A stretch of 64,000 nt of DNA from the NCBI GenBank assembly GCA_030446715.1, contig JAUJMU010000003.1, positions 331,630-395,629 on the forward strand, read 5' to 3'. Position 1 is the first letter of the stretch. Every line of letters starts with the position of its first letter. Made by a program: the position numbers and the translations under genes. The notes beneath the pieces were generated by a model, which did no database searches, was not told the DNA's origin, and saw nothing but the letters and a program-made list of their open reading frames with translations. The DNA is from Cytophagales bacterium. GTDB taxonomy: Bacteria; Bacteroidota; Bacteroidia; Cytophagales; 172606-1. Shown one piece after another: positions 28,854 to 39,100 of the stretch.

Positions 28854-29780
28854 TTATCTGGTCACAATCGTGAAGGTGACAGTACCAGTCGAGATAGGTG
28901 CCGGAGAAGCATTGTCTTCCTTGGGCTCAAACTGCATCTTCATGGCCTGCTTCTTGTAAAAGGCCACCATTTCGGGGCTTACGGTAGTCTCGCGCACGCT
29001 TGCATCCACTACATTGCCATCTTCATCCACCTTCACCACAAAAACGATTCTGCCACCTTCATCAAAAGGATCTTTTTCGCGGGGCGCGTACAGGAGCTTC
29101 CAACCCTGAATGTTCACTCCCGGACCCGAACCACCCCCGGTGCCCGGAGTACCACTGTAATTCTTGCCGCCCATAATACCGCGGGGGTCTCCCTTGTCGC
29201 CTGTTTTGCCTTCATCGTCCCCGTTGTTGTTACCCGCCATGCGGCCGCTGGTGCCGTCACTGAGTCCGCCGGCGCCATCCTTTTTGGTGAACAGGGCATT
29301 CGGGTTTACTTTTTTCTCCTCCACGGGTTTCTGTTCGGGTGAAGGAGGCATATTTTCAGCCACGGTTTCAGGCCTTGGTTCTTCTTTCTTGAGTACGGGC
29401 CGCTCTATTTTCGGCGGTTCCCTGATTTCAACCGGGCTTTCCTTGTCATCAGCCGTCAGCGGAGGATCTTCGGGAGCCGGAGCGGGAGCAGCAGGCCGTG
29501 ATTCCGCCCGGGGTTCGGGAACGGATTCCTCCGGAGCACCGGCCCGGGCATCCGGATTGGGGGGATTGGTATTGGCCGGTGCAAGGGACCGGACCTCGCC
29601 GCTGCCTTCATCATCCACGCCAAAATCTACCTCCACGCCGTACATGGACATGGTGATCGGGGGGTCCGGAGGACGGAACACCACCAGAAAAAAAAGCAAC
29701 AGGAAAACCGAAGCGTGAATGACAACAGTGGTTACCATCGCTTTTTTCCGGTTCTGACTCTGGACTTCGGGAGTGAGCAT
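28854..29780 (-). CDS. TonB-family energy transducer
   Basis: A 308-residue protein. It has a short cytoplasmic start, one transmembrane helix (about 15-36, VTTVVIHASVFLLLFFLVVF), a long Pro/Glu/Ala-rich periplasmic spacer (about 60-165), a Gly-rich stretch, and a TonB_C-like end (about 235-308, GGRIVFVVKVDEDGNVVDAS, then MKMQFEPKED). TonB proteins pass proton-motive energy to outer-membrane receptors. It is the last gene before folC in a leftward set with the HU-SPOR gene (100-base gap). No exbB or exbD is nearby. Confidence 0.88.
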   Translation of the reverse strand: MLTPEVQSQNRKKAMVTTVVIHASVFLLLFFLVVFRPPDPPITMSMYGVEVDFGVDDEGSGEVRSLAPANTNPPNPDARAGAPEESVPEPRAESRPAAPAPAPEDPPLTADDKESPVEIREPPKIERPVLKKEEPRPETVAENMPPSPEQKPVEEKKVNPNALFTKKDGAGGLSDGTSGRMAGNNNGDDEGKTGDKGDPRGIMGGKNYSGTPGTGGGSGPGVNIQGWKLLYAPREKDPFDEGGRIVFVVKVDEDGNVVDASVRETTVSPEMVAFYKKQAMKMQFEPKEDNASPAPISTGTVTFTIVTR

Positions 29781-29880
29781 ATGATCAGAAAAGAAAATGC
29801 CTTATAAAAGAAATTCCAAAACCTGACGATTCTGGAATTTAACTCTATAACGCTTTCAGCACCTTAAAATTCGCATGCAT

Positions 29881-31140
29881 TCAAAATTTAAATACCCAGG
29901 CGCTGCTGTACCGGGCCTTGAGTTCAATGGCTTTGGCAGCAGCCAGCTCAGGCCGGTCAAAATCAGCCGCAGAAACTTTATGCAAACCCTTCTCTTCCGG
30001 CCAAAGGACGCTTGCCTGATCGTTACCCTGTTTTTTCAGTGCCGTCACAAGCTTGAATGCATTGGCCTTTACGCCAAAACCACCAACAATTACGTAGTAC
30101 CGCGGAATAGCATTACCGGAAATCACCACGTCGCCTTTGGCAGCGGGCTTTACCGGTTCAACTTTTTTCACCAAAGTTTCTTTCTCTGCCTTTACTTCGG
30201 CAGGTGCAGGTTTTTCCTTCACCCGTACTTTCTGGGAGTCGGCCGCTTTGGCAACTTCCTCCCTGGGGGCAGGCGGGGCTTCTGCTTCCACCACGGCTAC
30301 TGGCGGCCCGGAAACCGGCAGGGCTTGCCCTTCTTCTTCAGCGGGCACAATTGCCTCCGGTTCCGGTTCACCTGCCTGCGCAAGGCCGTGGGGATCAGTG
30401 GTGGCAGACACAAATGAGGTATCTGTATCAAGTATCGCTTCATCCTCCGGAATAGCCTGCACCCATGAATTGAATGGACTGAAGGAGGCCAGTGATTTAT
30501 CGTTGTCCAGAAACAGCAGATATCCGATGATCGCCGACATTCCGAAAACAGCCGGTAACCCAAGGGCATACACGAGGCCGCGGCGGAAGCGGGGTCCTGG
30601 CAGAGCCCGGAAAACTACCGGCTCCTCTCCCTTAACCGGTACCTGCTTCTCTTCGCTGACTACCGGTACCGGAGGAGCTGCCGGACGGTCTTTCACCCGG
30701 AAACGTGGGATGGATGGAATGCGGTCAATGGGTTTATGAATCAGTTCAGGCAGGCCAAAACTTTCACTCAGGTAATTGATATGCCGGCAGGGTTCGAACT
30801 GCAGCTTCTGCTCAACATTCAGGGATAAGGTTCCTATTTCCTCAAAAACGTATTTTTGATTATGACGGATGCCGTTTTTCACCCCTTCGGCAAACTCCCG
30901 GACCCGGTTGGCGGCTTCTTCCCGGGAAACACCTTCTCCGGAAGCAACGTAGCTGATCAGAACGCCGTCGTTCAGTTTCAGCATCTCGTTAAAAGCTATT
31001 TCCTTGGAAGGCGGTACAAAAGTATGCCGGATCGGGTGTACACTGGCACTGACATAGTGGGCAATGAATCCACCAAAATCGGGGATCACCACGCAGTCGT
31101 GTTCGTACAACAGGTTCCTTATGTACTTTTCTATAATCAT
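29881..31140 (-). CDS. HU-CCDC81 / SPOR-domain transmembrane protein
   Basis: A 419-residue protein with an unusual order. Residues about 1-130 form two HU-like subdomains of the CCDC81 type (IIEKYIRNLLYEHDCVVIPD, then GVSREEAANRVREFAEGV and YVFEEIGTLSLN). A linker and one transmembrane helix (about 187-210, VYALGLPAVFGMSAIIGYLL) follow. The periplasmic part has a Pro/Ala/Glu/Lys-rich spacer and a C-terminal SPOR domain (about 340-419, RYYVIVGGFGVKANAFKLV), which binds denuded peptidoglycan. With the cytoplasmic HU part and periplasmic SPOR part, it can link nucleoid and cell wall. The start lies 3 bases after the barrel gene stop. Confidence 0.9.
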   Translation of the reverse strand: MIIEKYIRNLLYEHDCVVIPDFGGFIAHYVSASVHPIRHTFVPPSKEIAFNEMLKLNDGVLISYVASGEGVSREEAANRVREFAEGVKNGIRHNQKYVFEEIGTLSLNVEQKLQFEPCRHINYLSESFGLPELIHKPIDRIPSIPRFRVKDRPAAPPVPVVSEEKQVPVKGEEPVVFRALPGPRFRRGLVYALGLPAVFGMSAIIGYLLFLDNDKSLASFSPFNSWVQAIPEDEAILDTDTSFVSATTDPHGLAQAGEPEPEAIVPAEEEGQALPVSGPPVAVVEAEAPPAPREEVAKAADSQKVRVKEKPAPAEVKAEKETLVKKVEPVKPAAKGDVVISGNAIPRYYVIVGGFGVKANAFKLVTALKKQGNDQASVLWPEEKGLHKVSAADFDRPELAAAKAIELKARYSSAWVFKF

Positions 31141-31143
31141 TTT

Positions 31144-32814
31144 CTAAAAAGAATAAGTAGCGCCTGCCATTGCGGTCAAGCCCCGGTGCGGGTAGTACAA
31201 AAATCTCTGATACTGGCGGTTCAGCAGGTTGTTCAGCGACAAAAATGCAGAAAAGCGGTCAGAAATGGAATACTCCCCTTTTATGTTCAGATCTACGACC
31301 GGGTCCAGCTCAACTTTCTGGTTGGTAAAGGGCCTTCCCGCGGTAATTCCACCAAGGTAGTAAATTTCGGTATCAAATGACAGTTTCCCGTTCAGATTAT
31401 ATCTACCCAGCAAACTGGTGGTAAAAGCAGGCCGGTGCCAGGCTTCCTGCAGGTTTTTGGTGTTATAATTAAAGAAATCCACCCTGGCAGTCAACCGGAA
31501 CTTGTCGGCCGCGTTGTAGGCAAGCTCTCCGGTAAAGTTGATCACATCCGTGAAATCGGGGTCATAGACAATCGTAAATTTTGAAGTATCGGCAACGCTG
31601 TTCAGGTAGAAGTACAGATTCTTATAACCGGCATAACCCAGCCGGGCCCCGAAACTAAGGTCACCCGCCACGCGTCCGCGGAAGCCGGCGTAGAGTTCAC
31701 GGCCTTTGGTGGTGTGGGCCAGCGGAACATCCGGACCAAGCCACGGATTCTCATTGACCAGCAGCCTGAGCGCAGTCCGCTGCACATCCCCATCAAACCC
31801 GGCAAAAACTGTAAACGCCTCACCAATAGTGTATTGCGCCTCCACACTGGGGAATAAATTAAAGGCTGTACTGCTGTTGAGTGTGTCATTCTGGTACACT
31901 ATATTAATCCCCGCCGACAGGGAAAGATTGTCGCCATTGTTGAACAATATACGGGGTTTCAGCCGGAAAAGGTTGCGGTTTACCGAGCCGCGGTCACTGA
32001 CACGGGTCAGGAAAAGGTCGGCATCCAGTCCGGCCCCCAGCACCTCAGTGATGGTGTATTTGCCCTTCAGGCTGGTACCAAACTCAAACTCTTTGGCGTT
32101 GTAATGATCCGTAAGGTTATAAAGATTGAGGTCCAGTTTGTAATCCGAGTCTGAATCCGGATCGGCGTTGGCAAAACTGGTACGGATCCCGATGGTATTG
32201 AATACCTGCCGGATCTCCCGCCGGACATCTCTTCCCCGGTCTCTTGTACCGGGCCGGTAACCGTAGAAATGGTAAAGGTTGCGGGAATACTCAAGGGCGG
32301 CCGTGGCCGTAAGGGCCCTGGTGAAATACTTGCCGTGCACACCCAGAAAACCTTCCGAAGAAGAGGAATTGGCGCGGTCAACCGGACCCTGCCCGAAGGA
32401 AAGCAGCCGGGCCTTTGCACCATAGCTGAAATCTTCGTTCCGGGTGGAACTAAAATACCCTTCTCCCAGAAAACCGGAATAATTGGAAAGCCCGGCTTTT
32501 ACGTAATTGCCGGTCTGCGCCGCCTGGGCATCAGCGGGCATCTGGAGAATCCGGAACTTTGGATTCAGATCGGCCAGTTTGAGGGTATAATCATTGTACT
32601 GGTACGGCCGGATCAGAGGGTTGTTTTTTGGAGGCGTGCTGTTGATCTTCTCAAAATTCCGGTCAGCTTCCGGCAGGGTAATGGCCCGGCTTTTCTCAAT
32701 GACCACTTCGGCTTCATCAACCTCACCGGTGCGGCGCGGGGTCTTTGGCTGCTGAGCCAGCAGGAACTGACTCCAGAGAATCAGCAGCAAGGCACATTTA
32801 ATTGCTTTAACCAT
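31144..32814 (-). CDS. Outer-membrane beta-barrel protein (TonB-receptor-like, no plug)
   Basis: A 556-residue protein with a signal peptide (about 1-20, ending LLAQ) and then alternating amphipathic strands characteristic of a large barrel (for example FTVFAGFDGDVQRTALRLLV and LSFGARLGYAGYKNLYFYL). It ends GATYSF, the aromatic C-terminus of outer-membrane proteins. There is no carboxypeptidase-like or plug domain, so it is not a normal TonB receptor. It lies between the TPR gene (38-base gap) and the HU-SPOR gene (3-base gap). Its partners may be the TPR and SPOR proteins rather than a ligand. Confidence 0.85.
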   Translation of the reverse strand: MVKAIKCALLLILWSQFLLAQQPKTPRRTGEVDEAEVVIEKSRAITLPEADRNFEKINSTPPKNNPLIRPYQYNDYTLKLADLNPKFRILQMPADAQAAQTGNYVKAGLSNYSGFLGEGYFSSTRNEDFSYGAKARLLSFGQGPVDRANSSSSEGFLGVHGKYFTRALTATAALEYSRNLYHFYGYRPGTRDRGRDVRREIRQVFNTIGIRTSFANADPDSDSDYKLDLNLYNLTDHYNAKEFEFGTSLKGKYTITEVLGAGLDADLFLTRVSDRGSVNRNLFRLKPRILFNNGDNLSLSAGINIVYQNDTLNSSTAFNLFPSVEAQYTIGEAFTVFAGFDGDVQRTALRLLVNENPWLGPDVPLAHTTKGRELYAGFRGRVAGDLSFGARLGYAGYKNLYFYLNSVADTSKFTIVYDPDFTDVINFTGELAYNAADKFRLTARVDFFNYNTKNLQEAWHRPAFTTSLLGRYNLNGKLSFDTEIYYLGGITAGRPFTNQKVELDPVVDLNIKGEYSISDRFSAFLSLNNLLNRQYQRFLYYPHRGLTAMAGATYSF

Positions 32815-32852
32815 TGGTATAAGCTAAGTAATTTAACGGTTTGTGAGTCAGG

Positions 32853-35800
32853 TTATTTCTTATTGCCGGAAGTACTGGAAGTCTTCTGAGTTTCCAGTGC
32901 CTTCAGTTTGGATTTTGCCTCCGACACAATCTCCTGATCCGTGGCGTTTTCAATGATGGACTGCAAAGTAGCCTTTGCCTGAAATACCTCATCCTGCGCC
33001 AGGTAATTATCCGCAATCAGCAGGAAGGCCTTGCCCCGCCATTTTTCAAATGCAGCGAAATTTTCGTTGACCATAAAAAGCGCCTCCAGTGACTGCTTGT
33101 AATCCTTCTGCCGGAAGTAACCCTCCCCGATCAGGTACTGAGCTTCGGCACCATTTTCATCTTTGGCGGCATTTACCGTTTTCTGCAGTTCCCCGGCGGC
33201 CCTGGCGTAGTCTTCCTGAGCATACCAGCTTTTGCCGGTAATCAGCATGGCCCGGTTGGCTGCACTTGGTGTCGCCGCGCCGGCACTGATTACCTGACCG
33301 GCGAAGTACCGCGTTGAATCGTAGTTGCTGAGGGCGTAATAGGAGTCCATCAGGCCCAGGAAGGCGGTATTCTGGTCTTTTTTGCTGCGGGCAGCCGTCA
33401 CCATGGACCGGAAGTAGCTTATTGCAGCCGGATAGTTTTTGGCCGTAAATTCAATTTCCGCCATCCGGCTGACGGCGCGGTTCACAAACTGGCTGCGGCC
33501 TTCGCTGATTACCTGACGAAAGTTTTCCTTAGCCTTTTCGCGCTCATCCGTCCGGAACCAGGCGTCGGCAAGGTAATACCGCGCATCGTATGATTGCGCA
33601 GTGTTGGGATATTGTTGCAGGTACTTTTCAAAACCCCGGGCAGCCTGCGGATATTTCTCGTTGAAATAAGAGGATTTGGCCGCTTCAAACTCCAGATTCT
33701 CCACTGATTTATCATCTGGATTTACCTGCCGGTACTTTGCCAGATAATCCCCGAGTTCGTCGGCCCGTCCGGCAGCCGACAAAGACTGCTGCAGACCAAG
33801 CAGGGCACTTTTGGCCACTTCGCTGGTCGGATAGCGGTCCAGAATGGCTTTGTAATCAGCGGCTGCTTCGTTGTGTTTCTGGAGGTTGCTGTAGGCCAGG
33901 GCTCTTTTTTCCAAGGCATTCGGTACAAGTGCGCTGTTTGGCTTCTGCTCCATCAGCCGGGTAAAACCGGTTACTGCCGCCTGGTACGCGCCTTTCTCAA
34001 AATCCACTACCGCCTTCTGGTACATGGCATTGTCGGCGTAACGGGAATCAGGGTTTTGGGCGGCTACCTTGTCGAGGGTGCTCCGGGCTTCGTCAGAGCG
34101 TCCCAGCAGTCCAAGAATGGTGCCTTTCTGAAACAGGGCATAATCTTTCTCAGCCGCATTGCCGGCAATGGCTTCGTCGTAGTTGCGGATGGCAGTCGTA
34201 TAGTCCTTCGCTACGTAGTAGCAGTCTGCCAGTCGGATCAGTGCATCCGCGTAATTCTGCCGGCTGCCCGTCATCTTCATGGCTTCGGCGTACTCCTGAA
34301 AATGTGGCAGTGCCTTTTCAAATTCCTTGTTATTGTAATAAGCGTATCCGATACCGTACCGCGTTTTCACAAAGTACTCCGTATTCTTCGCTTCCGGATC
34401 GCGGAAAACGGCTGCATACTGGTTGATGGCCTCCGTATAGTTGCGGGCAACCGAATAGGCTTCCCCGGACCAGAAGCTGGCGGCAATCTTCAGGGTTTTA
34501 TCCTGCGGGTATTGCAGTGATTTCTGGAAGAATCCGATGGACTGGGCGTGTTGATCCTTATTGTATAATTCAACGCCCCGGTTATACGTCACCCGCTGGT
34601 AGGCCGCTTCAATGCGGGGCGTCCGGTTGCGGATCCCTTCAAGATGGGCAATAGCCTCCTCGTAGTTATTGGAATTGAGGTAAGCCTCCCCAAGCAGTTC
34701 GTTGGCTTCTGACTCGTACCTGGAATCCGGATAAGTTTTCAGAAAATCTTTCAGTGCAGTGTTGGCCTGTACGCTGTTGCCGGCGTCATAATTCACTTTA
34801 GCATACTGAAAGGCAGCATCCTCGGCCACGGGCTTGCTGAATTTTGCCTTCCGGGCCTGATCAAATGAAGTTGAAGCAAAGGTTTTATTCCCGGTCTGTA
34901 AATAGCTGTTGCCCATGTAGAAAGCAGCGTATTGAGACAGAGAATCCCTGGTGGAGGCGGCGGCTGGCTTGAAATTGTCAACTGCTCCTTTGTAATCACC
35001 GGTCCTGTACTGGGAGTAGCCTAAACGGTAAGCAATATCGGCCGCCGGTTTGGCCCGGCTCTTTGCCACTGACTCCTTGAAGTACTGGGCGGCTTTGGCG
35101 TAATCCCCCAGGCGGTAGTGCGATTCGGCCACCAGCAGGTACACATCGTCGGCATTCCGGATGTCCTTGCTTTGCAGGGCAGTCCGGGCGTAGTCAATCA
35201 ACTCATTGTACTTACCCTGCTTGTAATACACATTCACAATCATGTAAGGCACCAGCGGGGCATATTCAGGACTTTTGGCCGCATTCCGCAGGTCAGCCAG
35301 CGCCTCTTCGTATTTGCCGTTCCGGTAGGAAATGTAGCCGGCGTAATAACTGGCTGCTCCGGTGTATTTATTCTGGGACCGTTTTACTTCATTGAAAAGC
35401 GGGGCCGCTTCGTCGAACTGCTGTTTGGCAAAGTAAGCGTAGGCCAGCCTGAATCTGGCCTCATTGTACTGCTCCCGGGTAAGGCGGCCCGCATCTACCT
35501 TTTTCAGGTACGCGATGGCCTTGTCATACTCCTTGCGGTTGGCGTAATAGCTGCCCAGTTCATAGTAGGCCGAAATGGCCTTGGGGTGGTCCGGGTGGGC
35601 AGCAATGAATTTTTCAATCATTGCCTCGGCATCGCCGTTGTTCATGTAAAGTCCGGTGATGGCCACGTAATACCTTGCTTCCACTGAGCGAAGGTCGTTG
35701 TGCCCGGCATCCAGGTAATTCTGAAATGACCGCTGGGCGGCCCCATATTTTCCTTTGTCAAACAGCTCCAGCCCTGTGCGGTAAGGTTCATCCCCGGCTT

Positions 35801-35894
35801 TGTAGACAAGGGTGGTTTGGGCAGACAGGGTAAATTGAAAAAGAAAGAAAAAAACAAACAGGTATTTTAACTGGGGTGCTCTCCGGTTACTCAT
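32853..35894 (-). CDS. Large tetratricopeptide-repeat exported protein
   Basis: A 1013-residue protein with a signal peptide (about 1-25, VFFFLFQFTLSAQ) followed by roughly 24 TPR-like helical pairs that fill the whole chain, for example KYEEALADLRNAAKSPEYAP, KGAYQAAVTGFTRLMEQKP and NSNNYEEAIAHLEGIR. The last 25 residues are Ser/Lys/Thr-rich. Such long TPR solenoids bind partner proteins. It is first of the leftward set TPR - barrel - HU-SPOR - tonB, so it probably scaffolds the envelope complex from the periplasm. Assembly role is inferred; no enzyme motif is present. Confidence 0.9.
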   Translation of the reverse strand: MSNRRAPQLKYLFVFFFLFQFTLSAQTTLVYKAGDEPYRTGLELFDKGKYGAAQRSFQNYLDAGHNDLRSVEARYYVAITGLYMNNGDAEAMIEKFIAAHPDHPKAISAYYELGSYYANRKEYDKAIAYLKKVDAGRLTREQYNEARFRLAYAYFAKQQFDEAAPLFNEVKRSQNKYTGAASYYAGYISYRNGKYEEALADLRNAAKSPEYAPLVPYMIVNVYYKQGKYNELIDYARTALQSKDIRNADDVYLLVAESHYRLGDYAKAAQYFKESVAKSRAKPAADIAYRLGYSQYRTGDYKGAVDNFKPAAASTRDSLSQYAAFYMGNSYLQTGNKTFASTSFDQARKAKFSKPVAEDAAFQYAKVNYDAGNSVQANTALKDFLKTYPDSRYESEANELLGEAYLNSNNYEEAIAHLEGIRNRTPRIEAAYQRVTYNRGVELYNKDQHAQSIGFFQKSLQYPQDKTLKIAASFWSGEAYSVARNYTEAINQYAAVFRDPEAKNTEYFVKTRYGIGYAYYNNKEFEKALPHFQEYAEAMKMTGSRQNYADALIRLADCYYVAKDYTTAIRNYDEAIAGNAAEKDYALFQKGTILGLLGRSDEARSTLDKVAAQNPDSRYADNAMYQKAVVDFEKGAYQAAVTGFTRLMEQKPNSALVPNALEKRALAYSNLQKHNEAAADYKAILDRYPTSEVAKSALLGLQQSLSAAGRADELGDYLAKYRQVNPDDKSVENLEFEAAKSSYFNEKYPQAARGFEKYLQQYPNTAQSYDARYYLADAWFRTDEREKAKENFRQVISEGRSQFVNRAVSRMAEIEFTAKNYPAAISYFRSMVTAARSKKDQNTAFLGLMDSYYALSNYDSTRYFAGQVISAGAATPSAANRAMLITGKSWYAQEDYARAAGELQKTVNAAKDENGAEAQYLIGEGYFRQKDYKQSLEALFMVNENFAAFEKWRGKAFLLIADNYLAQDEVFQAKATLQSIIENATDQEIVSEAKSKLKALETQKTSSTSGNKK

Positions 35895-36131
35895 CCAGTA
35901 TATAATTTATCAGTTGATTTCAGATTGCACTGCCGGATTCTATCCGGTCTGAATCCTAAACGATCAGCAGGGCCGGTCAGGTATAATCACCGGTCGGCGG
36001 CCAGACAAAACTTAAGCCGGAAAAAGGCTCCGGAAACCCCCGCAAGTTGCTTAAAAAAAGGGAGAAATGTAAGGTTCCGAAGACAATTAAACAGGCTCCG
36101 GTGGCTCATCTTTTTGTCAGCGGGGCAAACA

Positions 36132-36165
36132 AAAAAGCCCGTTTTTATGAAAAGACGGGCTTTTT
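36132..36165 (-). terminator. Intrinsic terminator of ileS
   Basis: Stem AAAAAGCCCGT / ACGGGCTTTTT (36132-36142 and 36155-36165) with a 12-base loop; it lies 18 bases beyond the ileS stop, in the leftward direction. Confidence 0.85.
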
Positions 36166-36182
36166 CTATCAACTGATCTGTA

Positions 36183-39100
36183 TCAGACTGATACACTCTG
36201 AATCTTCATACTAAGCACAAAATCTTCTAAATCAACTGCTTGACCATTTTCAAGGGACTGGTGCATATTCAGCTCCAGCGCCTGGGTTTCGGTGCAGATG
36301 TATTCCCGGTTTGCCTCAAGTGCGGCATTCACCAGTTCATCGGAAATCTGTACGTCGATCCGTATTTTATCCTGCACTTCAAGGCCCATGTCCTTGCGCA
36401 TATTCTGCACGCGGTTCACGATGTCCCGGGCAATGCCCTCCTTGCGGAGTTCATCGCTGATGGTTACATCCAGCGCCACGGTGAGCCCATCCTCACTGGC
36501 AACGATCCAGCCGGGAATATCTTCGGAAGTAATCTCCACGTCATCGGCCGTAAGCATCAGCGACTCCCCGGCCAGACTGACCCCGAATGAGCCGCTTTTT
36601 TCCAGGGTCCGGATTTCGTCCTGACTGAGGGCGGTGATCAGCGCCGCCACCTCTTTCATGCGGGGACCGTACTGCCTGCCCAGCTTCTTGAAATTCGGCT
36701 TGATTTTTTTGACCAGCAGGCCGGAGGTATCATCAATGTATTCGACCTGTTTGATGTTGACCTCCGACAGAATCAGGCCCTCCACTCCGGCAATTTTGTG
36801 TTTTTCTTCCTCCTGCAAAACCGGGATCAGAATCCGTGAAAGCGGCTGCCGGACCCGGATGTTGTGCTTTTTGCGCAGGGAATGCACCAGTGAAGAGTAC
36901 CGCTGCGCCAGATCCATTCTCTCCTCCAGTGCTTTATCCACCAGCAGGCCGTCGGACGGAATCCAGTCCGTCAGGTGTACGGACGGGGATGCGGTGGCCT
37001 CAGAACTTCCGCCGGCAAGGTTCCGGTAAAGCCATTCGCCGAAGAAAGGTGCCACCGGGGACATCAGCTGGGCCACCGTCAGCAGGCACTGGTGCAGCGT
37101 CTGGTAAGCCGCCTTTTTGTCTTCAGTCAGGCTTCCCTTCCAGAAACGCCGGCGCGACAGCCGCACGTACCAGTTGGAAAGCTGCTCGGTTACAAAGTAC
37201 TGAATGGCTCTGGTTGCCCGGGTCGGCTCGTAGTCCGCATAATACCCATCCACCTCCCCGATCAGGGTTTGCAGGACGGAAATGATCCACCGGTCAAGTT
37301 CGGGACGGTCCTGCACCGGCACGGGGTCTTTTTTGTCAACCCGGAAACTGTCCAGATTGGCGTACAGGGCGTAAAACTGCCAGGTATTGAACAAGGTCCC
37401 GAAGAATTTGCGCTGCACTTCGGTAATGCCTTCGGGGTTAAACCGCAGGTTGTCCCACGGCGGGGCATTCACGACCATGTACCAGCGGGTGGCGTCGGGA
37501 CCGTATTTTGCCAGTGCCTCAAACGGGTTGATTACATTTCCCTTCCGCTTGGACATTTTTTCCCCGTTCTTGTCCAATACCAGGCCGGTAGAAACCACAT
37601 TTTTAAACGCTACCTCATCAAACAGCAGCCCGGCAATGGCGTGCAGGGTGAAGAACCAGCCACGGGTCTGGTCCACGCCTTCCGAGATGAAATCAGCCGG
37701 AAAACTCTTGCTGAAGATATCTTTATTTTCGAAAGGATAATGCCACTGGGCGTAAGGCATGGCTCCCGAATCAAACCAGACGTCAATCAGGTCGGGTTCC
37801 CGGAACATAGGCCTGCCGTCGGCGGAGAGCAGGAAAATATCATCCACGTAAGGGCGGTGCAGGTCCGCCTGCCCCTGACTGATTTTCAGGAGCATCCCAT
37901 TGTTTTTCCGGAGCTGGTCTTCGGAAAGTACGCCTTTGCCATTTGAAACGGCTTGCATCAGCTTTTCATTCAGCTCAGCCAGTGACCCGATGCAGATTTC
38001 CCGGGTACCATCTTCGGTGCGCCAGACCGGCAGCGGCGTACCCCAGAAGCGGGACCTTGACAAATTCCAGTCCACCAGGTTTTCCAGCCAGTTGCCAAAC
38101 CGTCCGGTTCCGGTACTTTCAGGTTTCCAGTTGATGGTTTTGTTCAGTTCCACCAGCCGGTCCTTCAGCGCCGTGGTCCGGATAAACCACGATTCCATCG
38201 GGTAATACAACACTGGTTTATCAGTACGCCAGCAGTGCGGATAGGTGTGTTCGTACTTTTCCACCCGGAATGCTTTGTTTTCCTCCTTCAGCTTGATGGC
38301 AATTTTTACGTCTGTGGTGCGGTAATCAGGGGCTGACTCGTCCTGCCCGTCGTAATTTTTGACGTACATGCCGGCAAAGTCGGTGATCTCCTTCACAAAG
38401 CGGCCCTGCCTGTCCACGATGGGAACTTCCCTGCCGTTTTCATCGGTAACCAGGATGGCCGGAATGTCATGCTGCCGGGCCACCCGGAAGTCGTCAGCAC
38501 CGAAGGTTGGGGAAGTATGCACGATGCCCGTACCATCTTCAGTCGTGACAAAGTCGCCGGTGATGACGCGAAAGGCAGGCCGGGCAGGCTTCACGTAAGG
38601 CAGCAACTGATCGTACTCAACGCCTTCCAGATCAGCGCCCTTGTATTCTCCTACCATCCGCCATGGGATCACTTTATCCCCGGGTTTGAAACTTTCCGGC
38701 GGTACTTCTGCACCTTTTGGTGAGAAGTACCGGCTCACCAGATCCTTGGCCAGAATAAAATCGCCGGACTGGAATGTATAGGGATTAAATGACCGTACCC
38801 TTGCATAACGGATGTTCTTCCCGACCGTGAGGGCAGAGTTGGCCGGTAAAGTCCATGGCGTAGTGGTCCAGGCGAGGAAGTAAAGGTCGTTGTCCGTTGC
38901 CGGTTGTCCGTTGCCGGCGGAAGAAAAAAGTTTTTCGGACTTTTCGTTCCGCTTCACTTTGAACTGAGCCACTACGGAGGTATCCTTCACGTCTTTATAG
39001 GTACCCGGCTGGTTCAGTTCGTGCGAACTCAGTCCGGTACCGGCGCCGGGAGAATACGGCTGGATGGTATACCCCTTATAAAGCAAGCCTTTGTCGTACA

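Noticed and set aside
29164-29718. 184-codon plus-strand frame opposite tonB
   Set aside because: It is the reverse reading of the Pro/Glu-rich and Gly-rich tonB region, giving an artificial Ser/Gly-rich chain.
31144-32814. Ordinary TonB-dependent receptor
   Set aside because: It has no plug and no carboxypeptidase-like domain; it is called a plug-less barrel.
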